From Pleurotus djamor (lineage: Eukaryota > Basidiomycota > Agaricomycetes > Agaricales > Pleurotaceae), in contig JAPEVF010000165.1 of assembly GCA_029747585.1 (NCBI GenBank), forward strand, positions 20,971-84,970: a stretch of 64,000 nucleotides of DNA, written 5' to 3'. Within the stretch, counting starts at the first letter, position 1. Each line of letters begins with the position of its first letter. The position numbers were made by a program, and so were the translations under genes. Under the pieces are notes generated by a model. It had not been told where the DNA came from and did not search any database. It worked only from the letters and a program-made list of their open reading frames with translations. Shown in pieces: positions 44,085 to 56,484 of the stretch.

Positions 44085-46402
44085 ATGTCTTCACCGCAGG
44101 TCAAAGCTGAATCGCTGAAATCTCCAACTCACAGACAGTAAGCGCTTTCCTCAGATTCAGAGGTTCACCAAGGCTGCGGACTTAGGCTTTTCTGTGTAGC
44201 TCTCGTGACCATTCCACAGACACCCTGCGAACTAGGCGCTCACATCGTTCTGCTTCTCGGGACAAGGATCGCAGGGAAAGGCGCAGAGAAAGAGGCGAGC
44301 ACGATGAAAGGCGTCGGCGCAGTCGTAGCCGAGATAAATACCGTGATCGTTCGAGGGAAAGGTCACATAGAGACAGGGAACGAGAGCGAGACAAGGACCG
44401 CGATGGAAGGAGAGAACGAGACGGCGACAGAAGAGAAGATCGTGCGCGTGATAGAGGAGACAGCCGCAAGGAATACAGAGACCGGGATCGCACTCGAGAG
44501 GATCGGGACCGTCGTCGCAAGCGCGCTGACGACGGTGATGGACCTACTGACTCCAGAGATACCGAAGACAGATCACGGAAAAGACTTAGGTCCGACGATG
44601 GTGATACCAACATGGACGATTCCCCTCCACCTCCGGGAGGGCCTCCACCTGAGCCCAGAGAGGCAAGGCCCAAGTCTCCCGAACATGGTCATGGCGAACG
44701 AGATAGGAGACGTCGTGATGATCTCGATGATTCACCTCGTTACGGACGCAACAGACGTGGAAATGATGGCAAAGGTTCACCACACCGGGGTGGTAGACGC
44801 AGGAGTTCGCCACCTCCTTTCAAGTACGTACCTACAACTTCCTGCTTTCCCTCATTCATGACCCGAAATCAAGGCGACCCTCTCCTACGTACGAAGCTAG
44901 TCAAGAAGATTATAATCCTGACGAACCTAAAGAAGACGACTCTGAGGCTCGGTCTGTTTTTGTCTCACAGCTCGCTGCTCGGCTCACTGCCAGGGATTTG
45001 GGCTATTTCTTCGAAGATAAGCTCGGCGAGGGAACTGTTATGGATGCTCGCATTGTTACAGATAGGCTCTCTCGTCGTTCTAAAGGGTAAATGACTTCCA
45101 TTCTCCTTCCCCGTAGCCAATTTGCTGACCTGTCTTAGCATCGGCTACGTCGAATTCCGTACTATTGAATTAGTTGAGAAAGCAATTGGTCTCACAGGCA
45201 CCGTCGTTATGGGTTTACCCATCATGGTTCAACTCACCGAAGCAGAAAGAAATCGACTTCATCCCGGCGATGGGTGCGTTTATAGCTCTCCCGCAATCGC
45301 ATCTATTCATTCCCTACATCATAGCAATATCAACCTTCCTCCTGGAGTTAGCGCACCTCATGGGGCAATGTGAGAGATCATCCTTTCGTGCAGTCCGCCT
45401 GGCTCTTACCACTTCGCTTAGACTTTATGTTGGGTCCCTTCATTTCAACTTGACCGAATCAGATATCAAGCAGGTCTTTGAGCCATTCGGCGAATTGGAG
45501 TTTGTTGACCTTCACCGGGACCCAATGACGGGTCGAAGCAAAGGCTACGCCTTCATCCAGTCCGTCTGATCAACCCTTCCAGTTTCATACCCGCTCTAAT
45601 CTCGCTCCAGATATAAACGACCGGAGGATGCGAAAATGGCTCTCGAGCAAATGGAAGGCTTTGAACTGGCAGGTCGCACTGTATGTTGTTCAACTCTTCG
45701 TCCATCACCTTCGCTCATGTTTTCCAGCTTCGTGTCAACACTGTTCATGAAAAGGGTACCGCTAGATACACACAGCAGGATTCCCTTGACGAATCCGGTG
45801 GTATGTTTCCACGTTGTGTAATGACGTTCGCCGAATCTGAAAATTTGATAGGTGGTAACTTGAATGCTGCATCTCGTCAGGCACTAATGCAGAAACTCGC
45901 TAGAATAGAGCCCCCTCCTACCGCAGCCCTTCCAACGTCAGTTTCCACCCATTCGCATTTATATAAGCTAATTTTTCTTCATCCTAGAAATAAACCAAAC
46001 ATACCCCAATCTATGCAATCAAAATCAGTCCTTCTGAAAAATATGTTTGACCCAGAAGAGTGTGTACCTCCACCATACAGGATAGCCATACACTGACACC
46101 ATCTATAGAGAAACTGAGCGCGACTGGGACAAAGAGCTGGCCGAAGATGTCAAGAGTGAATGCGAAGGAAAATACGGGAAAGTCGAAGCAATCAAAGTTG
46201 AGAAGGAGTCTCAAGTAAGCTTTTCTCTTGCCAGCTTTTCACTGTTCGTTAATGTGCAATTTTGAAGGGTGAAATATACGTCAAGTTCAGCTCTATCGAG
46301 TCGGCCAAACAGGCTATCCAAAGTCTCAATGGTCGATGGTTTGGTGGCAAGCAAGTTTCTGCTGCATTCATTTCCGACGCCATCATGCAAGCTCACCAGT
46401 AA
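44085..46402 (+). CDS. RBM39/Rsd1-type splicing factor with RS domain and three RRMs
   Basis: Nuclear U2AF-related splicing factor (fission yeast Rsd1, human RBM39). It starts MSSPQVKAESLKSPTHR at the ATG at 44085. An RS/RE/RD-rich stretch (44230-44820) contains runs such as SRDKYRDRSRERSHRDRE. RRM1 follows (RSVFVSQLAARLTARDLGYF, RNP1 as SKGIGYVEF), then RRM2 (LRLYVGSLHFNLTESDIKQV, RNP1 as RSKGYAFIQ). A linker leads to the C-terminal UHM-like RRM3 (SVLLKNMFDPEE, GEIYVKFSSIESAKQAIQ, LNGRWFGGKQVSAAF). RRM3 of this type binds UHM-ligand motifs in SF3B1. The stop is at 46402. Exon borders in the linker are ordinary GT-AG. Confidence 0.93.
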
Positions 46403-46742
46403 TGCGAGAAAATGTTCGCCTAGGTCTTGTCCTCTCGAGCTTTGCCATCCCGTGACTCAAGATCCGCAAGTTTGACATCTACCTTAGTTTGACGCATTCA
46501 GCTTCCCTTTCCGATTTCATTCTCAACACTTTTGTGTGCAAATAGGTCTTAAGAAGTGCAACGATTGCACCGAGGCAGGTTTACCGCTAATACGTTTCAA
46601 TAACATTGCTTCTGCGTTACTAGATTGTCACGACCGTGATATGAAAATTGTTGCGTCGACATGAGCCCACAATCGTTTCCTCAAGCATGTCTTGTAAGTC
46701 GTCACGAATGACGTTTACTAACTGTGTGCGTACAACGTAGGC
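46403..46742. other. Intergenic region between convergent genes
   Basis: Short spacer between the ends of the splicing factor and the transporter genes. It carries only their 3' flanks; nothing else recognised. Confidence 0.5.
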
Positions 46743-49208
46743 TTAGTACATATATCGAAACCCGGGAGAGCGAGGTCCTTCGCCCAGTACGTTGGTGTCA
46801 ACATCAGCAGCCGTCAGGGTGACGCCCTGCATTCGATTGCGTCGGTGGTTCTCCCGACGCATGTAAGATCCAACACTGGGAGGATAATTGGGTCAGTGTC
46901 CCCTTTGAAGTCCCCACCTACTCACGAAGCTACGAGTATCAGGCACAGTCCTCCAAACGCAGCTTGACACATCATCTCAGTAATTGACAAACATATTGGA
47001 ACTTCGACTTACCTGATGTTGACAATGCTACAGAAGTGGCGAGTAAGGTCAGGGTAATGCCGGGGATCTGAATGTTGGGTCGCACCTGGGATGTACCTTG
47101 GCTCGTCTTTTGCTCTGAATACATTCGTTGAAATTAACCCAGCCGAGTTCGCGATGGCAACTGTAATGAGTCGTCACATTGTTCAACCATCTGGGTTGCC
47201 TGTTAGATTGAACGTACCCATCACTGCGGCCACGACTGCTCTCTGTGATTCGTTAGGCGTGTTGTTTGAATACCATGCAGCTACCAAAACAGAAGGTGCG
47301 AATGCCTGTATACTTGTTCAGTATGATATCCGTATTCCTGTCTCGACCGTTCATACTTACACCCATTGTCAACAAGAATGTCGCGAAGTACGCCACTCCC
47401 CTGTTCTGCAGTGGATCTATTGTACCAAGGACCACGAAGCCTATCACCGCAACGGCCAAAGGAATGCAACTATGTTCCTTGAGCCGGATTTCATAGACAT
47501 CTGGTGCAAACTACACTGACATGTGAATGGAGCGTTCCCGAAAGAAGTCGGACGAAAATGTCAGGAGCAACAATGCAACAGTACCAGCCACATTCGGCGC
47601 CACGGTTAGGAGATTGGTTTTGATAGTCGAGTATCCCAGGCTTGCAACGATTTGAGGAAGGAAATTGTTAACGCTTGCGAGCGGGACGCCGAAGGATAGA
47701 TTGATCAAAGCCCAAATCCAGTACATTGGATCCTTGAATGCACGGAAAGCGTGTCCAACATTGAGTTGCTCGTCAACCTCAACCGAAGAATCGGTCAATA
47801 TGCGTTCACGAGCGAGAGCTTTCTCCCTCTCACTGAGGCCCTTCCATGTCGCTGGCGAACGGGGCTAGAGGCGACTATGAGAATAGGACGGAGAGGCAGG
47901 AGGAATGACCCACTAGCCAAAACCAAGCGAATATGGCGAAGAGAACACTGAAACCACCTAGATCGAAGCAAACTGAGAACGTCGGAAGATTAGCACGACG
48001 CGGAAATGACCTTGGATCCAAAATAGGAATTGCCATCCATGATACTTCGAATGGTGTATTTGGAAAGTACCAAAGGCAATCAAGCCTAAACGAGGGTTAA
48101 GCTATCTTCAGAGCGAGGGGGTGGATCACAGACCAGAGAAAGCCCCAGCTATAGAAGCAGCCGCTGGACAGAAACGGAGTGAGTGCTGAGATATGGACGT
48201 CGGAATGCTCAACTTATACCATAGAATAAGCCAATGCGCGATGCCAGTTCATTCCGTTTGTAAAACGTCGAAAGGTAAAACACCTGTTGTAAACGGATCA
48301 GCTAGTACCAAACAAGTGGGGAACTTTGAACAAACCACACCGGGGAGCATGGCCGACTCAAAGATGCCGAGAAATACTCGGATGGTCATAATTTCCCCAA
48401 AGTTGGTGGCCGCCGCGGCGAGTAAAGACCTTTCATCACAAGCCCATTTATAGATTATTTGATGAGGAGAAACAGGTCAACTCTGAGGAAACAAACGCAC
48501 ATGGAGCCCTGGTTGGTGTCTTCGTTATTACTCTTTGTGAGACAGGACAGATAGAAGTGGGAGCACGAACAAAGCCAACCATCATAAGTGGTAGAATCCT
48601 GGCAGCAGAATACTTCTTAACAAGGAGACTGATCGGTGTTCCGCATCTAGAGTAAAGTAGAGTAAGCCCGGGCTAGCGGTGCACTTGCCACGGCCAATAG
48701 ACCCACAGACAAAATGGCACCTAGTACATGGGTAGGCTTAATGAGCAAAGGGTTCGTAGGACGACAGGAACAGCTTACGTAGAAAATCATAACGAGGAGA
48801 TAGTACTTCAGGCGTGCTTAGCATCGAAGTAAACTGTGTCTGATAAGAGCGTAATACCTGGTTTCCACTGAGATGGATATCCTATAAACATGCATTCAGT
48901 CTTCAGAGGGATACATAAGTAAGTGGGCGGCTGGAGACTTACTTTATCCCAGCCATCAGTCTTTGCGTTCCCCACATTTCCTTTGTCCAAGGCGTTACAT
49001 AGGTACCTTATCAACATGGATAAGTCAAGACGTTAACGAGGTGGCGCGTGACATACATAAGTGTCAAGGGAGGAAGAAGCGTAAGATCATACTTCCTTAG
49101 CAGGCGACGTTCTTCTTCCTTCCTGGTTGCTGGATACAACGTATCACCGGGAGAGAACTGAACGGATTCGCAAGCGTCTTTGGACATGTCACCTTCAAGA
49201 GAGGGCAT
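46743..49208 (-). CDS. MFS transporter, allantoate-permease (Dal5) type
   Basis: Major facilitator superfamily protein of the anion:cation symporter group (Dal5, Tna1). The N-terminal exon starts at the ATG at 49208 (MPSLEGDMSKDACESVQFSP) and reaches RRLLRKYDLTLLPPLTLMYL, then CNALDKGNVGNAKTDG, the TM1-loop signature. Later exons show NLSFGVPLASVNNFLPQIVA, LGYSTIKTNLLTVAPN and TVALLLLTFSSDFFRERS. The C-tail ends YMRRENHRRNRMQG and GFRYMY before the stop at 46743, with the RENxRR motif usual for this group. Substrates in the family are nicotinate, allantoate, ureidosuccinate or short peptides; the specific one is not predictable. About ten introns. A central stretch (47880-48800) was not traced exon by exon. 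Confidence 0.85.
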
Positions 49209-49428
49209 TGTAGGAAGGCCAACGGTCCGTAAGCTTCACGAAGCTCGCTATTTATGACTTAGCGATGCCTTCTCCATCAAAACGATGTGGTACATTATCT
49301 CCAACCATCCGTATGACCCATGTGATGAGGTGTATAATTGCCGTGCATACGAACTCAAAGAAGCCCGCGGCGGAGGATTTGATTGGGGGTACGAGCTAGC
49401 GAACAGGACGCCCAGTTGCATGGGGTAG

Positions 49429-50695
49429 TTACTTCAAAGCTTCTTTCAATGCAGCTACGGCGTCTGAAACCATTTGCCGACCCACTGCCAATGCGCTGTA
49501 ATTATGGTAATCAGTGTGTGAGCGCACTTGATGGGAAGAAAACGTACCCTATGCATTCCATATGCGTAAATAGCACATTCCATCAGGAGAGGGCTTGAGA
49601 ATGAGCTGAAATCACGTACCGTCCATAGCCATAATCGGATGGGGAGCAGCTGGGTAGACTGTAGTCTTCACGCTTACACCGTTCTTCTTCAGCTTCTCCC
49701 CATAAGCCAATCCCTCATCTCTGAGTATGTCAAGCTCGGTAACACCAATCCACGCACTAGGAGTCTTTCCGACTAACTCATCAGGGGCGAATAGAGGGGA
49801 ACTCTCCCAATTCGTCCAGTCAGCTTCGTTGGGAAGGTAATTCTTTCTGAACCAGAGCATTCGCTCAGGAGAGAGCCAGGGAGTGTTCTCGTTCTCAGCC
49901 CATGATTTATGGGGTTTCCCAGAGGTAGAAGCAGTATTGTCAGTCACGGGGACGATCAAGAGCTGGAGGACAAGTGGGATAGGGTCAGCCATCTGCGCAG
50001 CCTTGAGTGAAGCTACAGCTGCCAGATTACCACCACTGAGATGACGCGTATGACAGTTGAAGCTATTTGAGAAAGGCAGGAGTTTACCTAGATGATCCGC
50101 CAATGGCGATCCGAGCTTTCGAAATGTTCAGCTTGGTGGGACCTTCTTCATATACCCACTGAAGAGCCTCGAAAGCGTCCTCCACGGCAGCGGGAAATGG
50201 GTGCTCAGGACCAAGACGATAATCAACGGAGACGACGACATAGTTGGCTCCTACAAGAGATAAGATGGGTGCCTCACGGCTGCATAATCATGAAGACACT
50301 CACGGACACACATATTGGTCGAGAACGATGCCTCAGTACCAATATTACCCAATGTCCATCCACCTACATAGCTTCATTAGTTACTACGACGAGCGAGATA
50401 ATCCAAGGGAACTCTCACCTCCGTGATAGAAGATGAAGACAGGCCAACCACCCGATGGAGGCGAACCTTCTGGTGTATAGACTCGAACCTTACAGTGGCT
50501 CAGAGAGTGGTCTTCGATCTTTCCAACAGACAAAGGTTCAGAGCCCCCTGGCAAACCTCCAGCAGTGCGGATGGAAGGATCCCAAGGGAGAGTGTGGGGT
50601 GGGACGATGTGGGCGACATGAATGTTGTGGAACGCGATGTACTCCGGGTCTAATCGATGCAGTACAGAAGGATGGATCGCTTGAGGCTGCGCCAT
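49429..50695 (-). CDS. HSL-type alpha/beta hydrolase (esterase)
   Basis: Esterase/lipase of the alpha/beta hydrolase_3 family, start at the ATG at 50695 ([19 protein letters not shown]). The oxyanion motif HGG is in PVFIFYHGG, followed by a further exon with [19 protein letters not shown]. The nucleophile region is spliced as [18 protein letters not shown], where the intron lies between the Ser codons; G-x-S-x-G is thus restored. [19 protein letters not shown] carries the catalytic Asp and [10 protein letters not shown] the His. The stop is at 49429. No signal peptide, so intracellular. It is divergent from the D-amino-acid enzyme gene across 145 bases. Confidence 0.9.
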
Positions 50696-50715
50696 GAGGG
50701 ACTGGGAGCTTGAGA

Positions 50716-50733
50716 GTTAACGTTAACGTTAAC
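50716..50733. promoter_or_regulatory. Triple tandem GTTAAC palindrome in a shared promoter
   Basis: Three head-to-tail copies of GTTAAC (followed by a further G) lie 20 bases upstream of the esterase ATG and about 110 bases upstream of the D-serine dehydratase-like ATG. Each unit is a perfect palindrome, so the block reads the same on both strands. A factor-binding role is inferred; the same unit recurs at 53229-53240 and 54188-54193. Confidence 0.4.
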
Positions 50734-50840
50734 GAGTCAAGTGCTTTTGATGGTGCTCGAATGGCCCGGCATCGTCGGTCCGGGGTGGTGTATAACCGAT
50801 GGGATAATTCCCTCAAGCCGATAATCCTTGAAGCTTGACC

Positions 50841-52288
50841 ATGCAGACGTACACTCCCAGCGAGATCATTGCGACGACACAGAAGGATGCCTTGCTGGAG
50901 AAATTCCGCAGCACGTCGATCGACGCAGTTCGAACCCCTGCATTAGTGATCGACAGGTCGGTCTTTGCAAGGAATTGCTCGAAGATGCATCGAAGAGCTC
51001 AGGAATGGGGAGCGGGCTTTAGAGCCCATTTGAAGACACATAAGGTAGGCAGATGACCGACGGAATGCGCTCTAACACGGCTTGATGTATACGACAGACT
51101 GCCGAAGGTACCAGGCTTCAATTGCAGACGGATGTTGACAATACGAAGGCAGTTGTCGTTTCGACGGTTATGGAGGCCTGGGAGGTGGTGAGAGCTGGGC
51201 TTGTCAAAGAAGGGATCATCAATGATGTCAGCACATCTAATTTGATATAGACACTCACTCGTTGCTAATACTCGTGGTTTTAAAGATCCTGTATGGTCTC
51301 CCAGTCGGGACCACCAAGATTGCAGATTTGGCCAAATTGTGGGATGTGATCGAGCCCAACGGAGGCATTGTGCGGATTCTGATCGATCACTTGGAACAGT
51401 TGCGAGCTCTTGAAGCCTTTGAGGGGAAACGTAACAGTGGTCGACGGTGGTCTGCCTTCATCAAGATAGACGGAGGACAAAAGTGAGTGCATAGACATTC
51501 GGCGAGGGAAAAGAATCTGACCTTGCCCAGGCGAGCTGGTGTTCCTCCCGATTCAATCCAACTAAAAGAGTTGATACAAGCCATCTCCACATCCAATGCT
51601 ATCGATCTGTATGGGTTTTATGCTCATGCAGGTAATGCATATGGCTCGAAATCTCTTTCTGGGGCCGAGTCCTTCTTAAGCTCAGAAGTACAAGTAGTGA
51701 ACGAAGCAGCTGCAGTAGGACTCCAAGTTCAGGCTTCCCTAGATAGCCAACGACAATGGCCGAGGTTCGTACTTTCCGTGGGGTCCACGCCGACGGCACA
51801 CGCAGCATCTGCGGAGTCACGGGCAACGTTGGATAAGCTATTGCACGGTGATCTGGAATTACATGCGGGGAACTACCCCATGCTCGATCTGCAACAAAAA
51901 CACACCACGCTAATAGACACGCCCAATATCGCCCAACGCGTGCTCGCGACTGTGATCTCCTACTATCCCGGACGAGGGGTCGACGGGCGCGACGAGGCCC
52001 TTGTTGACGGCGGCGCCATCGCGTTCAGCAAAGATACGGGGCCATCTGGCGGATTTGGCGATGTCATAGGGAAGAAGTGGCGGCTAGAAAGGATATCGCA
52101 AGAGCACGGCACTTTNGGTGTCATTGGAGGCTGAAGCTGACGCCATTCACATCGGAGACGTAGTGCAGATTGTCGGGCAGCATGCGTGTTTGATTGCGGC
52201 GGCGTACCCATGGTACTACATAGTCGATTCGGAGAAAGGAGACGGGAGGACGGTGGTGGATGTTTGGGTGCCGTGGAAGGGCTGGTAA
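50841..52288 (+). CDS. D-serine dehydratase-like PLP enzyme (alanine racemase N-terminal fold)
   Basis: PLP- and probably zinc-dependent fold type III enzyme, related to yeast Dsd1 and D-threonine aldolase. The start is the ATG at 50841 (MQTYTPSEIIATTQKDALLE). Exon 1 has TPALVIDRSVFARNCSKM and the PLP lysine in RAHLKTHK. Later parts read IKIDGGQKRAGVPP, LYGFYAHAGNAYGSKSLSG, SVGSTPT, ELHAGNYPMLDLQQ and DGGAIAFSKDTGPSGG. The C-terminal VGQHACLIAAAYPWYYIVD holds the His and Cys that bind zinc in Dsd1. The N at 52116 causes an apparent frameshift between ERISQEHGT and LEAEADAIHIGD; removing that single position restores one frame to the stop at 52286-52288. I regard it as a sequence error. Likely role: D-amino-acid breakdown. 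Confidence 0.88.
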
Positions 52289-52415
52289 AGGCTGGTAACT
52301 ATAGCCGTTACTAGATTTATATTGACCGTGGGAATATATGGGATTGAGACTACTGTGCCACATTTTGGCCACATTTGTTCGCCTCACTCGCAGGCTTCTC
52401 TCTCAACGTCACTCA

Positions 52416-53542
52416 ATGGCAAGCTACGAAGCAGATGCCACAGAGCTTCTGGAGACTTATGGTGACGAACCATTCCTGCCTCCAAATGCAGAGCATCCTC
52501 AGCTGACTCCGGTTTCTAGACTTTCTCATGAAGTTCATCGTTATCGGTAAGCTCAGCTCTCGGAGGGCTGGCCCAGTACTCAGCGCGCTTTCCACCTTTC
52601 AATGATCAGGCGAGGCCGGGACCGGGAAATCATGTCTCCTCCACCATTTCATCCATAATTCATGTAAGAACTCGACTTGTCGTTCTGGTCACGATACCAA
52701 CCTCAAGTCCAGTCAAGGATCATTCGCAACACACTATTGGCGTGGAGTTTTCCAGTAGGACGGTAAAGCTGGGAGAAAAGAGGATAAAACTTCAGGTTCG
52801 CCCTTCCTTGAATCCTAGAACTTGCACTCTCTAACACGCCCCGCAGTTGTGGGATACTGCTGGGCAAGAGCGATTTCGGTTAGACGATATACCCTTTGAT
52901 CCCCAAGTCCGGCGTGTCTAATTTTCTATCAGCTCTGTGACTCGAAGTTACTACCGTGGCGCTGCTGGGGCAATTTTAGTCTATGATATAACAAAGTTGG
53001 TGCCGGCTCTGACATTCCCTTTGAACATCCGACTTCATGCACTCACACACCTCTTCATTAGCCGAGCCTCGTTTTCTAATTTATCTCGATGGCTAGCGGA
53101 CGCGAGAGCTCTGGCAAGCTCACACCTTGTCACAGTTCTCGTAGGCAACAAAGCGGACCGGGAAGACGAGCGAGAGGTCGAATGGGCGGAAGCGAGTAAA
53201 TGGGCTGCTGATAATGGTCAGTAGCACTGTTAACGTTAACTTCGTTTTATATAGAACCTTACTGACCTCGTGATAGATGTGCACTTTTTGGAAGCCTCTT
53301 CGCTGACAGGCGACAATGTCGAGGCGCCGTTCTTGCTTGTCGCCCGAGCTATCCTGCTTGCGATAGAGTCGGGTACGCTAGACCCAGAGAAAGCCGGAAG
53401 TGGAGTGAGTTATGGTGATCGAGCGTTGCGAAGGGTGAACAGCTCCAGCCGCCTAAGCTTTGGGAGTTTGAGTGGACGGCCGAAGAAGGGAGCGGTTCGC
53501 CTAAAGATAAAGAACTGGATACCGGGATCGAAGTGCTGTTGA
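52416..53542 (+). CDS. Rab4-type small GTPase
   Basis: Endosomal-recycling Rab. The start is the ATG at 52416: [15 protein letters not shown], spliced to [10 protein letters not shown], reproducing the Rab4 start block (ETYDFL.KF). Switch and nucleotide motifs are the P-loop [23 protein letters not shown] (switch I), [11 protein letters not shown] (switch II), [23 protein letters not shown] (the NKxD box) and EASSL. The C-terminal half reads [20 protein letters not shown], as in Rab4. It ends WIPGSKCC, a double-cysteine prenylation site. A GTTAACGTTAAC element lies in an intron at 53229-53240. The N-terminal extension is about ten residues longer than in animal Rab4. Confidence 0.92.
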
Positions 53543-54142
53543 TGTTCGTGTCACGCACCGCGTTTCTTGCCTTCTCCACGACCTTCTTGTAGTAAGTGTC
53601 TGATTCTTCTTGGATGTTGACGTGGCGTTCATGTTTTGCAGGGAGCACTCCCACTGTTGCCGATGCTTATGTCTATGTGCCCTCCCGCGCCACCAACTGC
53701 GCAGTGTGTAATGCATACCCGTCTACTCGCCATACCAGCCTGCTCTCTCACTCTATTTGTGAGTTTTTACGGATTCCTCCCAGGAGCTTTCAAGCTCTGA
53801 CACTATTAATACAAGTACATAGCATTATGTTGCCGTTATTTCTATATCCTAATCATTGGTTACGATCGGATTGTAGTTCGTTATCTAGGATTGTATTTCT
53901 TGTTGCCACCACAATCTCCCTTTCCAAGATCATCATGCGCGTGGGACGTATGGTCGATTGGCGAGAATGGCGAGGTTCACATGTTGGCATGGGCACAAAA
54001 GGGGAAAGATGCAACTGGTACCGTGTGGCCAAGTGTGGTTCCCGGTACGCCAGCAAGGCCAGTCTCAGGATCAACTGACTGCCAATGTACTTTCGAGATT
54101 TCCCCGCGTCGCTTTGCTGCCTATATGATACTAGACTCTTAG
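53543..54142. other. Region likely holding the first exons of the mucin-like gene
   Basis: Plus-strand frames with AWDVWSIGENGEVHMLAWAQ (near 53950) look like coding exons, and a hydrophobic stretch (IVFLVATTISL, 53890) could be a signal peptide, but I could not join them without frame conflicts. No other gene supported. Confidence 0.35.
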
Positions 54143-56484
54143 CCTGCAAATGCCACCTCACACTTCACCCCAAAGCCCGGGTCTAACGTTAACTGGGCTG
54201 AAAGCTCGAATGCTGCTAGTCGGGGCATGAGTAGCACTCCCGCCAATTCTGCTACAGGTACGTCCTTCGTCCCCTCCTCCTGCAGTCTGCGCAGGCGTTT
54301 CTCCCGACTCTGCGGTGCCCTCGCTGTCGGTCGAGTTTACTGGCTCGTTCTCCTCCTCGTACCGCTTGGGAATGAATGAGTTGCTGATTCTCCCTCTCAA
54401 ATGGATCCCAATCATGCTCGAATTCCAGTGATACCGAGTTCTGTATCGCTGTCTCTACCTGCGACGGCCTCTAGTACACATTACCCAAGTGCATCTCCAC
54501 GGCTATCCTCACGTGCATCCGATTCTCCAGACGAGGTCTCTATTCCTGCTTCTGATTCCGTACCCGTACGTCCATGTTATACAACGACCTTGCAAGAATT
54601 AACAACAAAACTTGTGTTAGGCTGATTCCTCGAGTCCCTCTTCTGCAGAGGAATCAAGTAGCAGTAGCCTTTCCATGTCACAACGGCCCTCTTCCACAGG
54701 GAGCGCCGAGCCGGGTCCTTCACCATCGTATGTGACAATTTTACTTCTCGCTAACTCGTACTTAGATCATCTGCAGCCCACCCGTGAAGAACCCNTGCTG
54801 CAAATCCCCCGAATGAGGAAACGAAACCCGAGTCGCTTTCTTCATCCAAAGCTCCGGGTAGTACGCCTGCGCCCAACCCTCCTCCTGCACCAGAGTCAAG
54901 TCAAAGAAGCTCTTCGCAATCGCCACCAGCACAACCATCGAGTTCAAGAGCCCCACCGCCACCGCCTGCGTCAACGCCACGTACTCGTAGTGCAGAACGT
55001 CCTCAATCCTCGGTTGCCCCAAGTTCAGCTAGTCAAGATGCTCCTCCTCCTTCGTCTACCTCGGTACAGGCATCAACTACTCCACGTGTTGTAGGAGCTA
55101 GTAAGTGACATTCTCATATGCTTGAATCAACTGCCGATCTTAATCAACATCCACCAGTTGGTCAAACTTCGTCTACACAAACTCGTTCGACGATAACGCG
55201 CACCATAACCGACGTACCCGATTCAACGTTCTCTCAGCCCATGTCAATAACGGTGACAGATCCCACCAATGGTCAAACTTCGGTGTCTGCTCCACCTTTC
55301 GTGACAGTTTTGAGCACGTCTACCGAACCGGATGGTGCTGTTGAAACCTTCACGCACATCATTGCCAACCCCACGGACATCGGCGCGAGTACAGCCCTTG
55401 GCAATCAATCGTAAGTCGAAACATATGTTTAATAATTTCCCGAGGATGAGTGCTTATATTTGCCGATAATAGGGTTCTCAGCAATAGAGGTGCGGCTGCC
55501 GGAATCTTCATCTCAGTAGGCATCGCAGCTGCTGCCATAACCGCCGTTATATTCTTCTTGTGTCGGCGGAGGCGCAGAAGACTACGTCGTGAACGTTGGC
55601 TCACAGGGATTCACCGCCCTGTTCCTCCTCCAGACCCTTTCGACGACCCTCCCATGGCATCAGTAAACGTCCTCACAGATGACATCACCCGATCGACAAA
55701 CGGTAGAAATCTGCTTGACGATGAATTACGGTCATCTGTTTCTTCCTCTCGTCCGATGATTAGCCAGCCGCAACCGACACTGTCAAGTGGAGCGGCCGGC
55801 CGCGGCGCGCATGGCCAGGGTATCATAAATCCGTTCGACAGCAACCAAGCCAGTCACCCGCATACGAATATCGGACTCGCAATCACCTCGGATCATTATA
55901 CGGATTTGCAGAGACAGTCCCGAGTTTCGTTGGCTCCTTCGACTCCATCGATATATCCGGCTTCCTTGGCGCCTTCCGATAGAGACGTGGATTCATTGTA
56001 CGAACAAGAGTCGAGTAATGCGCATCTCAACACCAATGCTTCAGCTCTGTTAGCGCCTCAAGCGCCTCCGCCGCTGACGATCCCACTCCCAGTCGTAAGG
56101 CAGAACATCCCTCCTCGCGTACCCCCACGATCTCTTTCGCGGCCCAAGTCAGCGAAGCTTACGACGACGAACTACAATCCTTTCACGCCGACTTCCTTGA
56201 CTCCACCTTCCTCAGTGTCTTCACATTCCAAGCCAAATACACCCACAGATTCTGAGTCTGGTCGTCCCATGGTCCACGTCTGGGACGAACACACTGCGGC
56301 TATGGCGCACGAACATCTGAATCAACCGTACGCCAAAAACCCAGTGGATCTTCTGACAAGGCGTACTTTCCTTGACGTATGTCGCAATTCTCTGGCCACA
56401 AGGTTGTTGAGATACTAATAGCCATTCCAATAATAGGTTCGACCACGAGTCAATCGCGACACCTTCGGTGCTCCTTTGTCATGA
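54143..56484 (+). CDS. Mucin-like single-pass membrane protein with Ser/Thr/Pro-rich ectodomain
   Basis: Cell-surface-type protein; the first exons are unresolved. The exon from 54143 reads ANATSHFTPKPGSNVNWAES with an N-glycosylation site. A long Ser/Thr/Pro-rich region follows (SVSLSLPATASSTHYPSASP, SSSQSPPAQPSSSRAPPPPP), likely O-mannosylated. Then come TITRTITDVPDSTFSQPMSI and FVTVLSTSTEPDGAVETFTH, a Thr-rich stem. The exon at 55473 gives one membrane span (AAAGIFISVGIAAAAITAVI), immediately followed by a basic stop-transfer stretch (CRRRRRRLRRERW). The cytoplasmic tail is Ser/Pro-rich with PPPDPFDDPP and IPPRVPPRSLSRPK, possible SH3-ligand motifs. It ends RDTFGAPLS. The layout resembles fungal wall-stress sensors, but no WSC domain is seen. 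Confidence 0.75.

Noticed and set aside
44182..44673. Minus-strand Ser/Arg-rich frame
   Set aside because: Antisense image of the RS domain of the RBM39-like gene on the plus strand.
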